In this document: piece by piece, positions 45,046 through 54,171 of the stretch
Layout of the letters: each line of letters starts with the position of its first letter
Position numbering within the stretch: the stretch's first letter is position 1
Source of the DNA: Sphingopyxis macrogoltabida
GTDB lineage: Bacteria > Pseudomonadota > Alphaproteobacteria > Sphingomonadales > Sphingomonadaceae
Length of the DNA: 64,000 nt
Reading direction: 5' to 3'
Assembly: GCF_001314325.1 (NCBI RefSeq)
Contig: NZ_CP009429.1
Coordinates: 4,030,501-4,094,500, forward strand
The notes under the pieces: generated by a model
The model's input: only the letters and a program-made list of their open reading frames with translations
Databases searched by the model: none
What the model was told of the DNA's origin: nothing
Position numbers and translations under genes: made by a program

Positions 45046-45128
45046 CCCGGAAGCGCATCTTCCGGGCCGGATCGGGCAATCCCTTGTCGAGAAGCGGCAA
45101 AGCGCCGCCCTCCCTGGACAGCCGCTTC
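45046..45128 (-). promoter_or_regulatory. structured leader of the RND efflux operon
   Basis: Within the 402-bp gap 44998-45399 the transcript leader contains a perfect 8-bp hairpin CCCGGAAG-CGCAT-CTTCCGGG (45046-45066), enclosed by CCGATC/GATCGG. It also has a second pair of perfect arms, GAAGCGGC (45091-45098) and GCCGCTTC (45121-45128). No convincing leader peptide is seen. Confidence 0.45.
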
Positions 45129-45328
45129 GCCGCGGCTGCCGGTTATTGGCTATATTCGTCGGATCTGTGGCCGCCCCCGGTGGACCGGGCAGCGGCGAAT
45201 CTTCCCGGCGGCCGCACGGACGGGGTGCGGCAGCCGGTCGGGGGAGAGACTGTTTCCTTTCGAACGCGACCGCGCCTTCTCGGAAAAGCGCCAAGCGCTC
45301 CACCGGTGCCGGTTCATCCTTCTTTATG

Positions 45329-45387
45329 TACTATGCGGTATATAATCTATGCTGCGCCGCGTCAAGACCCTTCTGTACCGCGCAGTA
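45329..45387 (-). promoter_or_regulatory. predicted efflux promoter flanked by two TetR-like operators
   Basis: Two related near-palindromes, TACTATGCGGTA (45329-45340) and TACCGCGCAGTA (45376-45387), lie 47 bp apart. Between them, on the minus strand, is TTGACG (45365-45360), then 17 bp, then TATACC (or TATATA after 15 bp). One operator overlaps the -10 and the other lies just upstream of the -35. The adjacent TetR protein is the obvious candidate binder. Confidence 0.5.
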
Positions 45388-45399
45388 AAAATATTTCTA

Positions 45400-46011
45400 T
45401 CAGCGTCCCGGCCACAGCTTCAGACTGGTCTCGACAAGCCGTTCGAGTTCGGCGCGCGTCGCGCCCGCACCCGCCTGCACCGCCATTCCCTGGTTCACCG
45501 CGGTGAGGAAGGACGCGAGGCCTTCGGGATCGGTGCCTTCGGGAAAATCGCCCTCTTCCTGGGCGCGCGCGAAGCGTGCAAGCATCGCGCGCTTCGCCGC
45601 CGCGCCGCGCGAGACGACCGCCTCGCGGATGCATTCGGCCTCGGCGCCGCAGGCGACCGAGCTGATCACCCCGAGGCAACCGTTCGGATTGTCGGGGCAA
45701 GTGTGCATGTCGAGCGCGCCATACATCAGCCGTTCGGCGACCCCGCGCGCAGTCGGCGCATCGAGCGCCGCATGCATATAATCGGCCTTTTCGCGCTCAT
45801 AGAGATCGAGCGCCTTGTTAAAGAGCGCTTCCTTGTTGCCGAAGGCGGCGTAAAGACTGGGCTTGGTGATCCCCATCGCGTCGGTGAGGTCGGCCATCGA
45901 GGCGCCCTCATAACCTTTGCTCCAGAAGACGCGCAGCGCCGCCGCGAGCGCGGCATCGACGCAGAATTCGCGGGGACGGCCTTTAGTGGCTGGGAGGGAA
46001 TCGACTTCCAT
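45400..46011 (-). CDS. TetR/AcrR family repressor of the efflux operon
   Basis: 203 residues. The N-terminal HTH reads LAAALRVFWSKGYEGASMADLTDAMGITKPSLYAAFGNKEALFNKAL, followed by an all-helical ligand domain with a Cys-containing loop (HTCPDNPNGCLGVISSVACGAEAE) seen in several drug-responsive TetR proteins. It lies directly upstream of the RND genes on the same strand and ends 403 bp before the adaptor start, next to the paired operators. Its own start has no Shine-Dalgarno and lies only about three bases after the predicted transcription start. Confidence 0.92.
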   Translation of the reverse strand: MEVDSLPATKGRPREFCVDAALAAALRVFWSKGYEGASMADLTDAMGITKPSLYAAFGNKEALFNKALDLYEREKADYMHAALDAPTARGVAERLMYGALDMHTCPDNPNGCLGVISSVACGAEAECIREAVVSRGAAAKRAMLARFARAQEEGDFPEGTDPEGLASFLTAVNQGMAVQAGAGATRAELERLVETSLKLWPGR

Positions 46012-46020
46012 AACGGGCGG

Positions 46021-46050
46021 TATATATGTGGCCTAGAACGATTTGTCTAG
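46021..46050 (-). promoter_or_regulatory. tetR promoter with overlapping inverted repeat
   Basis: On the minus strand TAGACA (46049-46044), 17 bp and TATATA (46026-46021) make a good sigma-70-like promoter. The inverted repeat CTAGA-N8-TCTAG (46033-46050) overlaps its -35 end and spacer. The predicted transcription start is three to five bases before the tetR ATG, suggesting a leaderless message. Confidence 0.5.
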
Positions 46051-46061
46051 TGGCGCCGCAT

Positions 46062-46442
46062 TCAGGCCAGCCGCGTATCGATCGGCAAGCCATTCTTCAG
46101 CGTCAGCGTCACCGGCGTCCGCTCTGCGATATCGGCCATCCGGGCCATTTGTTCGTCGTCGAGCCCCGCAATCGTCAGCACCCGGTCGATCCTTCGTTCG
46201 TCCTTGCCGTGAAGACGCAGCGCGACTTCGACCGACGCCATCGGCCAGCCCTTGCGGTCGGCATACATGCGCAGCGTGATCGCGGTGCAGGCGCCGAGGC
46301 TGGCGAGTAGCAAGTCGTAAGGCGCCGGTCCCACCCCCTGCCCGCCGAGCGCGGCGGGCTCATCGGCGACGATCGCGTGGCCGCCGACCTCGATCTCGGT
46401 GCGATAGCGGTCGTTGCCGATCCGTGCGGTGCCCTGCGCCAT
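46062..46442 (-). CDS. OsmC family protein
   Basis: 126 residues of the OsmC/Ohr fold: EIEVGGHAIVADEPAALGGQGVGPAPYDLLLASLGACTAITLRMYADRKGWPM includes the LGAC segment, and the C-terminal part is VALRLHGKDERRIDRVLTIAGL. Only one Cys of the peroxidatic pair region (GAC) is obvious, so peroxidase activity is uncertain; YhfA-like members exist without it. ATG 46442 is preceded by AAAGGAG at good spacing. It stands just upstream of tetR on the same strand, but tetR has its own promoter. Confidence 0.9.
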   Translation of the reverse strand: MAQGTARIGNDRYRTEIEVGGHAIVADEPAALGGQGVGPAPYDLLLASLGACTAITLRMYADRKGWPMASVEVALRLHGKDERRIDRVLTIAGLDDEQMARMADIAERTPVTLTLKNGLPIDTRLA

Positions 46443-46582
46443 GCCGTCTCTCCTTTGCTGCCGCACCACTAAGGCGATTTGCGGCCGCCGGGCAAGCCGG
46501 CAGCGCTTGCCAGCCCTCCGATAAGCGGGCACCAGAAGCACGGCCCGGGCGCAGCCCCGGTGCGACGAAGGGATGAGCAGCA

Positions 46583-47974
46583 ATGGGGGAAGCAATCGTG
46601 GCGCATCGGACGCAAGGCAGGGGCGGGATTCACAAGGGCGTACGGACCTTCCACCGGACGGGATTCGCCGCGCTGGTCGCGGCATGCCTCACCGCCACGC
46701 CCGCGCTTGCCGCGTCCGACGTCGTGCCCGCCGTCGAAGCCGATTATGCCGCGCATCTCGAAAAGCTGTTCCTCGATTTCCACCAGAATCCCGAACTGTC
46801 GTTTCTCGAGGTCCGCACCGCCGCGATCATGGCGAAGGAACTCCGCGCGATCGGCGGGATCGAGGTGACCGAAAAGGTCGGCGGTACCGGCGTCGTCGGG
46901 GTGATGCGCAACGGTGACGGACCGGTGCTGCTGATGCGTGCCGACATGGACGGACTGCCGCTGAAGGAAGACAGCGGGCTGCCCTATGCCTCGACCGCGA
47001 CGCAGGTCGACCGCGACGGGGTGACCAAGCCGGTGATGCAGGCGTGCGGCCACGACGTCCATATCACCGCGCTGATCGGCGCCGCCCGCCAGCTCGCGCG
47101 CCTCAAGGACCGGTGGCAGGGTACGATCCTGTTCGTCGTCCAGCCCGCCGAGGAACGGATCGCGGGCGCCCGGATGATGCTGGAGGACGGGCTCTACACG
47201 CGCTTCGGCAAGCCGGACTATGCGATCGGTTTCCATGTCACGTCCGACTTTCCGTCGGGGACGCTCGGGATCGAGCCCGGAACCGTACTGTCCTCGGCCG
47301 ACAGCGTCGACGTGATCATCCCGGGTGTCGGCGCGCACGGCGCTTCGCCGCAGATGGGCAAGGACCCGATCGTGATGGGGTCCGAAATCGTCATGGCGCT
47401 CCAGACGCTGGTCAGTCGCCAGATATCGCCCCTCAAACCCGGCGTCGTCACCGTCGGCTCGTTCCAGGCGGGCAACAAGCATAATATCATTCCCGACAAG
47501 GCGCTGCTGCAACTCAGCGTCCGCGCCGATGACGAGGCGACGCGCGCCAAGCTGATCGACGGGATCAAGCGGATCGCGGTCAATGTCGGCCGGATGAACG
47601 GCATGCCCGAGGACAAGCTGCCCGAGGTGAAGGTCGGGTTCGAATCGACCCCGGTGACCTCGAACGACCCGGCGCTGACCCAGCGCGTGCGCAGCGCCTT
47701 CGTCGCCGGGCTCGGCGAGGATGTCCTCTATTCGAAGCCGCGCGAGAGCATGGGGTCGGAGGATTTCTCCTATTTCATCCAGCCCGACCTCAAGGTGCCC
47801 GGCGCCTTCTTCTGGGTCGGCGGCACCCCGCGCGCCGAATATGACGCCGCGGCGAAGGGCGGCGCCCCGCTCCGTCCACACCATTCGCCATTCTTCCGGA
47901 TCGAACCCCGCCCCGCAGTGACGCTGGGAACGCAGGCGATGACGGTCGCGGCGCTCGATATCCTCAAGAAATAG
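46583..47974 (+). CDS. exported M20 family amidohydrolase (M20D type)
   Basis: 463 residues. The N-terminus has a basic stretch and a hydrophobic signal (FAALVAACLTATPALA), so the enzyme is probably periplasmic. It matches M20D hydrolases that cleave N-acyl amino acids or aminobenzoyl/indole conjugates: LHQNPEL-like FHQNPELSFLE, LLMRADMDGLP, the metal motif QACGHDVH, QPAEER, HGASPQMGKDP and GSEDFSYF. It begins the peptide/amide cluster and is followed by the AraC gene on the opposite strand. Confidence 0.92.
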   Translation: MGEAIVAHRTQGRGGIHKGVRTFHRTGFAALVAACLTATPALAASDVVPAVEADYAAHLEKLFLDFHQNPELSFLEVRTAAIMAKELRAIGGIEVTEKVGGTGVVGVMRNGDGPVLLMRADMDGLPLKEDSGLPYASTATQVDRDGVTKPVMQACGHDVHITALIGAARQLARLKDRWQGTILFVVQPAEERIAGARMMLEDGLYTRFGKPDYAIGFHVTSDFPSGTLGIEPGTVLSSADSVDVIIPGVGAHGASPQMGKDPIVMGSEIVMALQTLVSRQISPLKPGVVTVGSFQAGNKHNIIPDKALLQLSVRADDEATRAKLIDGIKRIAVNVGRMNGMPEDKLPEVKVGFESTPVTSNDPALTQRVRSAFVAGLGEDVLYSKPRESMGSEDFSYFIQPDLKVPGAFFWVGGTPRAEYDAAAKGGAPLRPHHSPFFRIEPRPAVTLGTQAMTVAALDILKK

Positions 47975-47993
47975 CCCGCGCGGCGGGGCAGCG

Positions 47994-48749
47994 TCACGCC
48001 GTCGTTTCGAGCCGCCGCATTTCGGTGGGCGCCATCCCGAAACGACGCGCGAAAGCGCGGGTGAAGCTGGCGTTGCTCATATAGCCGCAGCGATAGCCGA
48101 TGCTCGAAATCGGCAGGTCGCTCTGCGCGAGCAGCCGCTTCGCATGCTCCAGCCGGCGTTCGCTGACCGCTTCGGGAACCGTGCACTGATAAAGCTCGCG
48201 AAAGCCATAGGTCAGCTTCGCCTTGCTGAGCCCGCACCGCCGCGCGACATTGCCGACCGTCAGCTTCTCCTGCCAGCGCTCGTTCACCATCTGGTGCGCC
48301 GCCGCAATCCGCGTGATGTCCTGCTCGCTCAGCGTCGTGACACCGCCGACCTCGACCATGCTGTTCGCCTGGAGCGCAATGAAAAGCTGGCAGAGCAGCT
48401 CCATGCTGCGCGCGACGCGCAGCATCTCCGACACCAGCCCTTCGCCCTCGACCGCAACGACGGCGCGCCCCAGCCCGCGCAGATTGGCGGGCAGATACCA
48501 GCGGCCATCGGCGCGCGGCAACAGGTCGAACAGGCGCAGACATTCGCTCCGGCTGATCGCGAAGACGATCAGATGGTCCTGCGCCTCGCCGTCCAGATCA
48601 TCCGCGGTCAGCATCATGACCGCCGGCTCGCCGATATCGCCGAAGCCGAGGATCACGGCATCGGGCGGCAGGCGGGCGGGATCGCAGGCGCCGCGCCCGA
48701 CGAAGCTCGTGAACGCGGGCGAGATGATGACGGAAAGCTTGCTGGTCAT
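47994..48749 (-). CDS. AraC family transcriptional regulator
   Basis: 251 residues. The C-terminal ~100 residues are a double HTH: KLTVGNVARRCGLSKAKLTYGFRELYQCTVPEAV and LPISSIGYRCGYMSNASFTRAFARRFGMAPTEMR. The N-terminal part shows no cupin motif that I recognise (ISPAFTSFVGRGACDP, MLTADDLDGEAQDHLIVFAISR). It diverges from the prolyl oligopeptidase gene across about 200 bp and abuts the M20 gene stop, so it likely controls this cluster. ATG 48749 is chosen over 48770; neither has a strong ribosome site. Confidence 0.9.
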   Translation of the reverse strand: MTSKLSVIISPAFTSFVGRGACDPARLPPDAVILGFGDIGEPAVMMLTADDLDGEAQDHLIVFAISRSECLRLFDLLPRADGRWYLPANLRGLGRAVVAVEGEGLVSEMLRVARSMELLCQLFIALQANSMVEVGGVTTLSEQDITRIAAAHQMVNERWQEKLTVGNVARRCGLSKAKLTYGFRELYQCTVPEAVSERRLEHAKRLLAQSDLPISSIGYRCGYMSNASFTRAFARRFGMAPTEMRRLETTA

Positions 48750-48951
48750 TGGCAATGGTTCACATGTCACGGCTGCGCCAAGTCTAGCAAGATACAGCAG
48801 TGTATCAATCGCGCAATTCTCCCTTGGCCACCGAAGCCAATCTCGCCTTCAACCTCATTCCCGTTCGGAACAACATGTGTCCGAATCCGGCATTTTCACG
48901 TCACGGGCAGTATGGAATATATTATACGATAATTAAAAATGGGAGGCGAGC

Positions 48952-51105
48952 ATGCGGGGACATTTCCTATTCGCGATGTCGGTGTCGGGATTGATGCTGA
49001 TGACACCGCCCGCTGTCCGGGCTGCGCCGGAAACGGCAGCGGCAGTGGCGGCGGCGCCTATCGCTTATCCCCAAACCCGCCGCGATAATGTCGTCGAGGA
49101 TCATTTCGGACAGAAGGTCGCCGATCCCTATCGCTGGCTGGAGAATGACGTCCGCGAGGACAGGCAGGTCGCGGCGTGGGTCGAGGCCCAGAACAAGGTA
49201 ACCGGCGCATATCTCGACTCGCTGCCCGGGCGCGACCTGTTCAGGGCCCGGCTGAAGCAGTTATTCGACCACGAGCGCTTCACCGTGCCGATCAAGCGCG
49301 GCGGCCGTTATTTCTATCGCCGCAATTCGGGGCTGCAGAACCAGGCAGTGCTCTATGTCCGCGACAGCCTGAACGGGCCCGAACGGGTGCTGATCGACCC
49401 CAATAGCTGGTCGAAGGACGGCGCCGACGCGCTCGCCGAGCTGTCGGTATCGAGCGACGGCAGGCGCATGGCCTATGCCGTGCAGGAAGGCGGCGGCGAC
49501 AAGCGGACTTTCCGCGTCCTCGACGTCGACAGCGGCAAGACGCTGGCCGACGAGGTCCATTGGGCGCGCTTCACCACGATCGAGTGGCTGAAGGACGGGT
49601 CGGGCTTTTTCTATTCGCGCTTTCCGGCCACCACCGCGTTCCAGAGCCTGGCGCACAACCACAGCATCTATTTCCACAAGGTCGGGACGCCGCAGTCGCA
49701 GGACCGGCTGGTCCATGCGACGCCCGACGAGCCCAAGACCGCGCATTATTCGGGGATCACCGACGACGGGCGCTATCTGACCATCGTGTCCGACAATGGC
49801 TCGATCCAGCCCAAGCTGGGCATCGTCGATCTGAAATCCAGGGACTGGAAAGTCCGCCACCTCGCTGGCGACTATAACAGTAGCTGGTTCTATGTCGGCA
49901 ATGTCGGCACCAAATTCTATATCGCGACCAGCGAGGGCGCCGAGCGGTTCAAGCTGGTGTCGATGGATATCGCCGCCGCCGATCCGGTCGCGACCGATGT
50001 CGTGCCCGAACAGGAAGCGACCCTCAAATCCGGCCGGCTGATCGGCGACACGCTGTTGCTGTCCTATCTGGTCGATGTGAAGTCGGAGGTGCGGCGCTTC
50101 ACGCTCGACGGCAAGCCGGCCGGGGTCATACCGCTGCCCGGCATGGGCGTCGCGGGCGAGATCAGCGGCAGCGCGAGCGATCCGGAGACCTTCTTCGAGT
50201 TCAGCAGTTTCAACATCCCCAAGACGATCTACCGCTACGATGCGGCCGCCAACACCGTCACCCCGTGGGCCAGCCCGGAGGTGAAGGCCGATCTCGACAA
50301 GATCGTGGTCGAGCAGCGCTTCTATCATTCGAAGGACGGCACGCGGGTGCCGATGTTCGTCGTGCGCCGCAAGGATGTGACCGGACCCGCGCCGACGATC
50401 CTCTATGGCTATGGCGGCTACACGCTGGTCTTCCCGCCCGAATTTTCGGAAGAAAAGCTCGCCTGGGTCGAGCAGGGCGGCATCTATGCGGTCGCCCATA
50501 TCCGCGGCGGCGGCGAATATGGCGAGGCTTGGCACGATGCCGGCCGCCTGCACAAGAAGCAGAATGTTTTCGACGATTTCATCGCCGCCGGCGAATATCT
50601 GAAAGCGCAGAAGATCACCCCGGCCAAGGGGCTGGCGATCCAGGGCGAGTCCAATGGCGGCATGCTGATCGGCGCGGTCGTCAACCAGCGGCCCGATCTG
50701 TTCGAAGCGGCGTTGCCGATGGTCGGGGTGCAGGACATGCTGCGCTTCCACAAATTCACCAACGGCATCTTCTGGACCACCGAATATGGCTCGCCCGAGT
50801 TGGAGGCCGACTTTCGCAACCTCTATCGCTATTCGCCCTATCATAATATCCGGTCGGGCGTGACCTATCCGGCGATCCTCGCGGTGACGGCCGACACCGA
50901 CGATCGCGTGATCCCGGGACATACGTTCAAATACACGGCGGCGCTGCAGGCCGCGGACATCGGCCCCCGGCCGCATCTGGTCCGCATCGAGACGCGCGCC
51001 GGGCACGGCCGCGGCAAGCCGGTCGACAAGATCGTCGAGGAGACCGCCGACATGTGGGCCTTCGCGGCGAAGTGGACCGGATTGCCGATCGAACCGGTCG
51101 AGTGA
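48952..51105 (+). CDS. exported prolyl oligopeptidase family serine peptidase (S9A)
   Basis: 717 residues with GGGAGG upstream. A signal peptide is followed by the S9 N-terminal segment (YRWLENDVREDRQVAAWVEAQN), a seven-bladed propeller and the alpha/beta-hydrolase. The triad is Ser567 (QGESNGGML), Asp650 (DTDDRVIPGH) and His685 (RAGHGRGK). S9A enzymes cut short peptides after proline. Predicted periplasmic location with two M20 amidohydrolases and an amidohydrolase nearby suggests degradation of imported or secreted peptides. A -10-like TATTATAC lies about 25 bp before the start. Confidence 0.94.
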   Translation: MRGHFLFAMSVSGLMLMTPPAVRAAPETAAAVAAAPIAYPQTRRDNVVEDHFGQKVADPYRWLENDVREDRQVAAWVEAQNKVTGAYLDSLPGRDLFRARLKQLFDHERFTVPIKRGGRYFYRRNSGLQNQAVLYVRDSLNGPERVLIDPNSWSKDGADALAELSVSSDGRRMAYAVQEGGGDKRTFRVLDVDSGKTLADEVHWARFTTIEWLKDGSGFFYSRFPATTAFQSLAHNHSIYFHKVGTPQSQDRLVHATPDEPKTAHYSGITDDGRYLTIVSDNGSIQPKLGIVDLKSRDWKVRHLAGDYNSSWFYVGNVGTKFYIATSEGAERFKLVSMDIAAADPVATDVVPEQEATLKSGRLIGDTLLLSYLVDVKSEVRRFTLDGKPAGVIPLPGMGVAGEISGSASDPETFFEFSSFNIPKTIYRYDAAANTVTPWASPEVKADLDKIVVEQRFYHSKDGTRVPMFVVRRKDVTGPAPTILYGYGGYTLVFPPEFSEEKLAWVEQGGIYAVAHIRGGGEYGEAWHDAGRLHKKQNVFDDFIAAGEYLKAQKITPAKGLAIQGESNGGMLIGAVVNQRPDLFEAALPMVGVQDMLRFHKFTNGIFWTTEYGSPELEADFRNLYRYSPYHNIRSGVTYPAILAVTADTDDRVIPGHTFKYTAALQAADIGPRPHLVRIETRAGHGRGKPVDKIVEETADMWAFAAKWTGLPIEPVE

Positions 51106-51137
51106 CCGGCAGGCGCAGGACTTGGACAAGGGGAAAG

Positions 51138-52586
51138 ATGATGACAATCGCACGGATCGCCGCGCTGCTGCTTGCGACCGCTATCACCGCGACGCCGGTT
51201 ATGGCGCAGGACAAGGATAGCGGACCGGAGGCGCGGCCGCTCTATAATCGCGACCGGTGGTTGCCCCCGACGGTGCCGACGTCCGACGAGGTGCTGCGTA
51301 TCCCGGTACCCGCCGACTATAACGCGCCCAAGGGGTCGTTCGTACTGGTGGGCGGCCGGTTGTTCGACGGCACCGGCAAGCCGGCACGCCCGGCGACGGT
51401 GGTCGTTGAGGGCAAGTCGATTACGGCGGTGCTGAGCCCCGGCAACAGGAACTGGCCGGCCGATGCGGTGGTCTATGATGTCGCAGGCAAGACGGTGATG
51501 CCCGGCCTGATCGACCTGCATACGCACCTCACCAACTTCCGTTCGGCAGACGCGGCCAACGTCTATTCGTCCGCCGGTATCAGCGGCGCAGAATCCGTGA
51601 TGCGCGGGCAGTGGCGCATGGGCATCTTCCTGCAGGCCGGGGTCACCAGCATGCGCGACGTCGGGTCGCATGGCGATGCGCCGTTCGTGCTCAAGCGCGC
51701 GCAAGCGGCCGGCGAAATTCCCGGTCCGCGTATCTTCGCGGCGGGCCAGCTCATCACGCAGACCGGGGGCCACGCTGCAATCCATGCCTTCGGCCCGGGC
51801 TTTCCCGAAGTCCCCAACGGCAACCCGAATTCGATGACCCGTATCGCGTCCGGTCCCGACCAGTGGCGCGAGGCGGTGCGCATCCAGTTCGCCAAGGGCG
51901 CCGACCTGATCAAACTTGCCAGCGAATATAATCAGGCCGAGATCACCGCGGCGGTCGACGAGGCGCATTCGCTTGGCCTGCCGGTGACGACGGATACCGA
52001 AACCCAATATATCGATATGGCGATCAAGGCCGGCGTGGACTCGATCGAACATCCGTTGCCGCGGAGCGACGCCGCCATCGTGCTGATGGCCAGGCGCGGC
52101 ATCGCCTCGGTCCCGACCTTCGTTCCCTATCGCCTCGTCATGCGGACTTGGGGCGGTGGATATTTCGGCTCCACCTCGCGCCGGTTCGAACTGAACGAGG
52201 AGAGCATCCTGGCGATGGGCAGGAAGATGCGGCGCGCCGGCATCAAGATGGGGATCGGGCTCGACCTGGTCACCGATTGGCCGGACTATATGCCCGGCGC
52301 CTATATCAACGAGCTCGAGAGCTTCGAACTGATCGGCTACACGAAAGCGGAAGCGCTGGTCGCGGCGACCAAGACAAGCGCCGAGATCATGCACATGGGC
52401 GACCGGCTGGGGACGATCGAGCCCGGCAAACTGGCCGACATCATCGTCGTCGATGGCAATCCCGACGAGGATTTCACGGCGCTGCGCAAGGTCAGGACCG
52501 CCTTCGTGAACGGCCGGCTGATGCTGCAGGACGGCCGTCTCTACAAGCCGCCGCACGAAGAAGTGCCGATGCCGGAGAGGAAATAG
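51138..52586 (+). CDS. exported amidohydrolase (imidazolonepropionase-like superfamily)
   Basis: 482 residues. AAGGGGAAAG precedes ATG 51138; the signal peptide is ARIAALLLATAITATPVMA. The TIM-barrel shows HxH at H128/H130 (GLIDLHTHL), AGVTSMRDVGS, the probable carboxylated Lys K259 (DLIKLAS) and His305 (SIEHPLP). However, the expected His after VT (usual HAHG/AEG) is replaced: the site reads VTTDTET with Asp286. C-terminal GTIEPGKLADIIVVDGNP closes the fold. It follows the prolyl oligopeptidase by 32 bp in the same unit; hydrolysis of a dipeptide or amide is likely. Confidence 0.9.
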   Translation: MMTIARIAALLLATAITATPVMAQDKDSGPEARPLYNRDRWLPPTVPTSDEVLRIPVPADYNAPKGSFVLVGGRLFDGTGKPARPATVVVEGKSITAVLSPGNRNWPADAVVYDVAGKTVMPGLIDLHTHLTNFRSADAANVYSSAGISGAESVMRGQWRMGIFLQAGVTSMRDVGSHGDAPFVLKRAQAAGEIPGPRIFAAGQLITQTGGHAAIHAFGPGFPEVPNGNPNSMTRIASGPDQWREAVRIQFAKGADLIKLASEYNQAEITAAVDEAHSLGLPVTTDTETQYIDMAIKAGVDSIEHPLPRSDAAIVLMARRGIASVPTFVPYRLVMRTWGGGYFGSTSRRFELNEESILAMGRKMRRAGIKMGIGLDLVTDWPDYMPGAYINELESFELIGYTKAEALVAATKTSAEIMHMGDRLGTIEPGKLADIIVVDGNPDEDFTALRKVRTAFVNGRLMLQDGRLYKPPHEEVPMPERK

Positions 52587-52821
52587 CCTGACCGGGATCG
52601 CCGTCGCCGAGGCGCGCCCCGCCCGTCACGATCGGACATCTTCGTGCTATCTTGCTCCGCCGGCCATGTTTTCGACGTCGCGATATCGGAACTCGCTCCG
52701 CAATTGCACTTGTTTAGTTGATAATTCAATTCATATTGCATCAAGTGTTGAAGCAAGGCAAGAAGGTCGCTTGAAACGCGATCCTTCGGTGCCCGCGCAC
52801 CGAATGGCCGGGAGAGACACG

Positions 52822-54171
52822 ATGCGCAAAAAGTTGCTGGCGATCGCCGCCGGGGCCGCTGCAACGCCAGCCCTCGCCCAGACGCCTCCCGCGCCGGCCT
52901 TCGACGTGGCAGCCGCGAGGGCCCGCATCGCGCCGATTCTCGAAAAGGCTTATCCGCATCTGGATGCGATCTACAAAGACATCCATGCCCATCCCGAACT
53001 CGGATTTCAGGAAACGCGCACGGCCGCTCTCCTCGCCGGGGAAATGCGCCAGCTCGGCTTTACCGTGACGACCGGAATCGGCGAGACGGGGATTGTCGCG
53101 ATCTACAAGAATGGCGATGGCCCGATCATCCTGGTGCGCACCGAACTCGATGCGCTGCCGATGGAAGAAAAGACGGGGCTTCCCTATGCGAGCCGCGTCC
53201 AGCAGACCGCGAACGGCAGCAGCACCTTCGTCGCCCATAGTTGCGGGCACGACCTCCACATGGCCTGGTGGCTCGGCACCGCGACAACCCTTGTGAAAAT
53301 GAAGGATCGCTGGAGCGGAACGCTGATGTTCGTCGGCCAGCCCGCCGAAGAGCTTGGCACGGGCGCCAAGGCGATGCTCGACGATGGTCTTTTCACCCGC
53401 TGGCCGAAGCCCGACTTCGCCTTTGCGGCGCACGTCATGCCGCTGCCCACGGGCCTTGTCATCGTGAAGGACGGCGTCGTCAGTTCGGCGTCCGACGCGA
53501 TCGACATCAGCTTCAACGGCGTCGGCGCTCACGGATCGATGCCCGACAAGGGTATCGACCCCATCATGATGGGCAGCCGCTTTGTGACCGACGTACAGTC
53601 CGTCATCAGCCGCGAAAAGGATCCGAAGGTCTTTGGCGTCATCACCGTCGGCAGCTTCGTCGCCGGCACCGTCGGCAACATCATTCCCGACCGGGCGGAC
53701 CTCAAGCTGACCCTTCGCTCCTATGACGACGCGACACGGAAGCTCCTGGTCGAGGGGGTCGAAAGAACGGCGCGCTCGGTAACCGACATGGCGCGCGCGC
53801 CGGCCCCTGTGATCACCCATCAGGGCGGGACCGCCGCGGTCGTAAATACCACCGACCTCGCGCAAGAAGCCGCGACGATGCTGAAGGCCGCATTCGGCAG
53901 CGAAGCCATCTTCGTCCCCGCCAGCGAAGCGGGCGGCAACGCCAGCGAAGATTATTCCGAACTGGTGAAGGCGGGCATAGCATCGGTTTTCTTCGCGATC
54001 GGCGGGCTCGATCCGGCCCTTTTTGCCAAAGCGCAGGCCGACAAGACCGCGATCCCCGTCAATCACTCGCCGTTTTTCGCACCGGTGCCGGAAGCGACCA
54101 TCAAGCGCGGCGCCGAAGTTCTGGCCCTCGCCGCTCTCATGGCACTAGCGGAGCGCGGCGCGGGACAATAG
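52822..54171 (+). CDS. exported M20 family amidohydrolase (M20D type), second copy
   Basis: 449 residues with a signal peptide (KKLLAIAAGAAATPALA). Core motifs match the first copy at 46583: HAHPELGFQETRTA, LVRTELDALPMEEKTGLPYA (Glu instead of the usual Asp in RADMD), the metal motif SCGHDLHM, QPAEELGTGA, HGSMPDKGIDP and ASEDYSEL. The two copies clearly differ, so they are old paralogues. The 235-bp gap after the amidohydrolase gene contains AT-rich sequence that probably holds a separate promoter. ATG 52822 is chosen for its GGAGAG box and signal. Confidence 0.92.
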   Translation: MRKKLLAIAAGAAATPALAQTPPAPAFDVAAARARIAPILEKAYPHLDAIYKDIHAHPELGFQETRTAALLAGEMRQLGFTVTTGIGETGIVAIYKNGDGPIILVRTELDALPMEEKTGLPYASRVQQTANGSSTFVAHSCGHDLHMAWWLGTATTLVKMKDRWSGTLMFVGQPAEELGTGAKAMLDDGLFTRWPKPDFAFAAHVMPLPTGLVIVKDGVVSSASDAIDISFNGVGAHGSMPDKGIDPIMMGSRFVTDVQSVISREKDPKVFGVITVGSFVAGTVGNIIPDRADLKLTLRSYDDATRKLLVEGVERTARSVTDMARAPAPVITHQGGTAAVVNTTDLAQEAATMLKAAFGSEAIFVPASEAGGNASEDYSELVKAGIASVFFAIGGLDPALFAKAQADKTAIPVNHSPFFAPVPEATIKRGAEVLALAALMALAERGAGQ

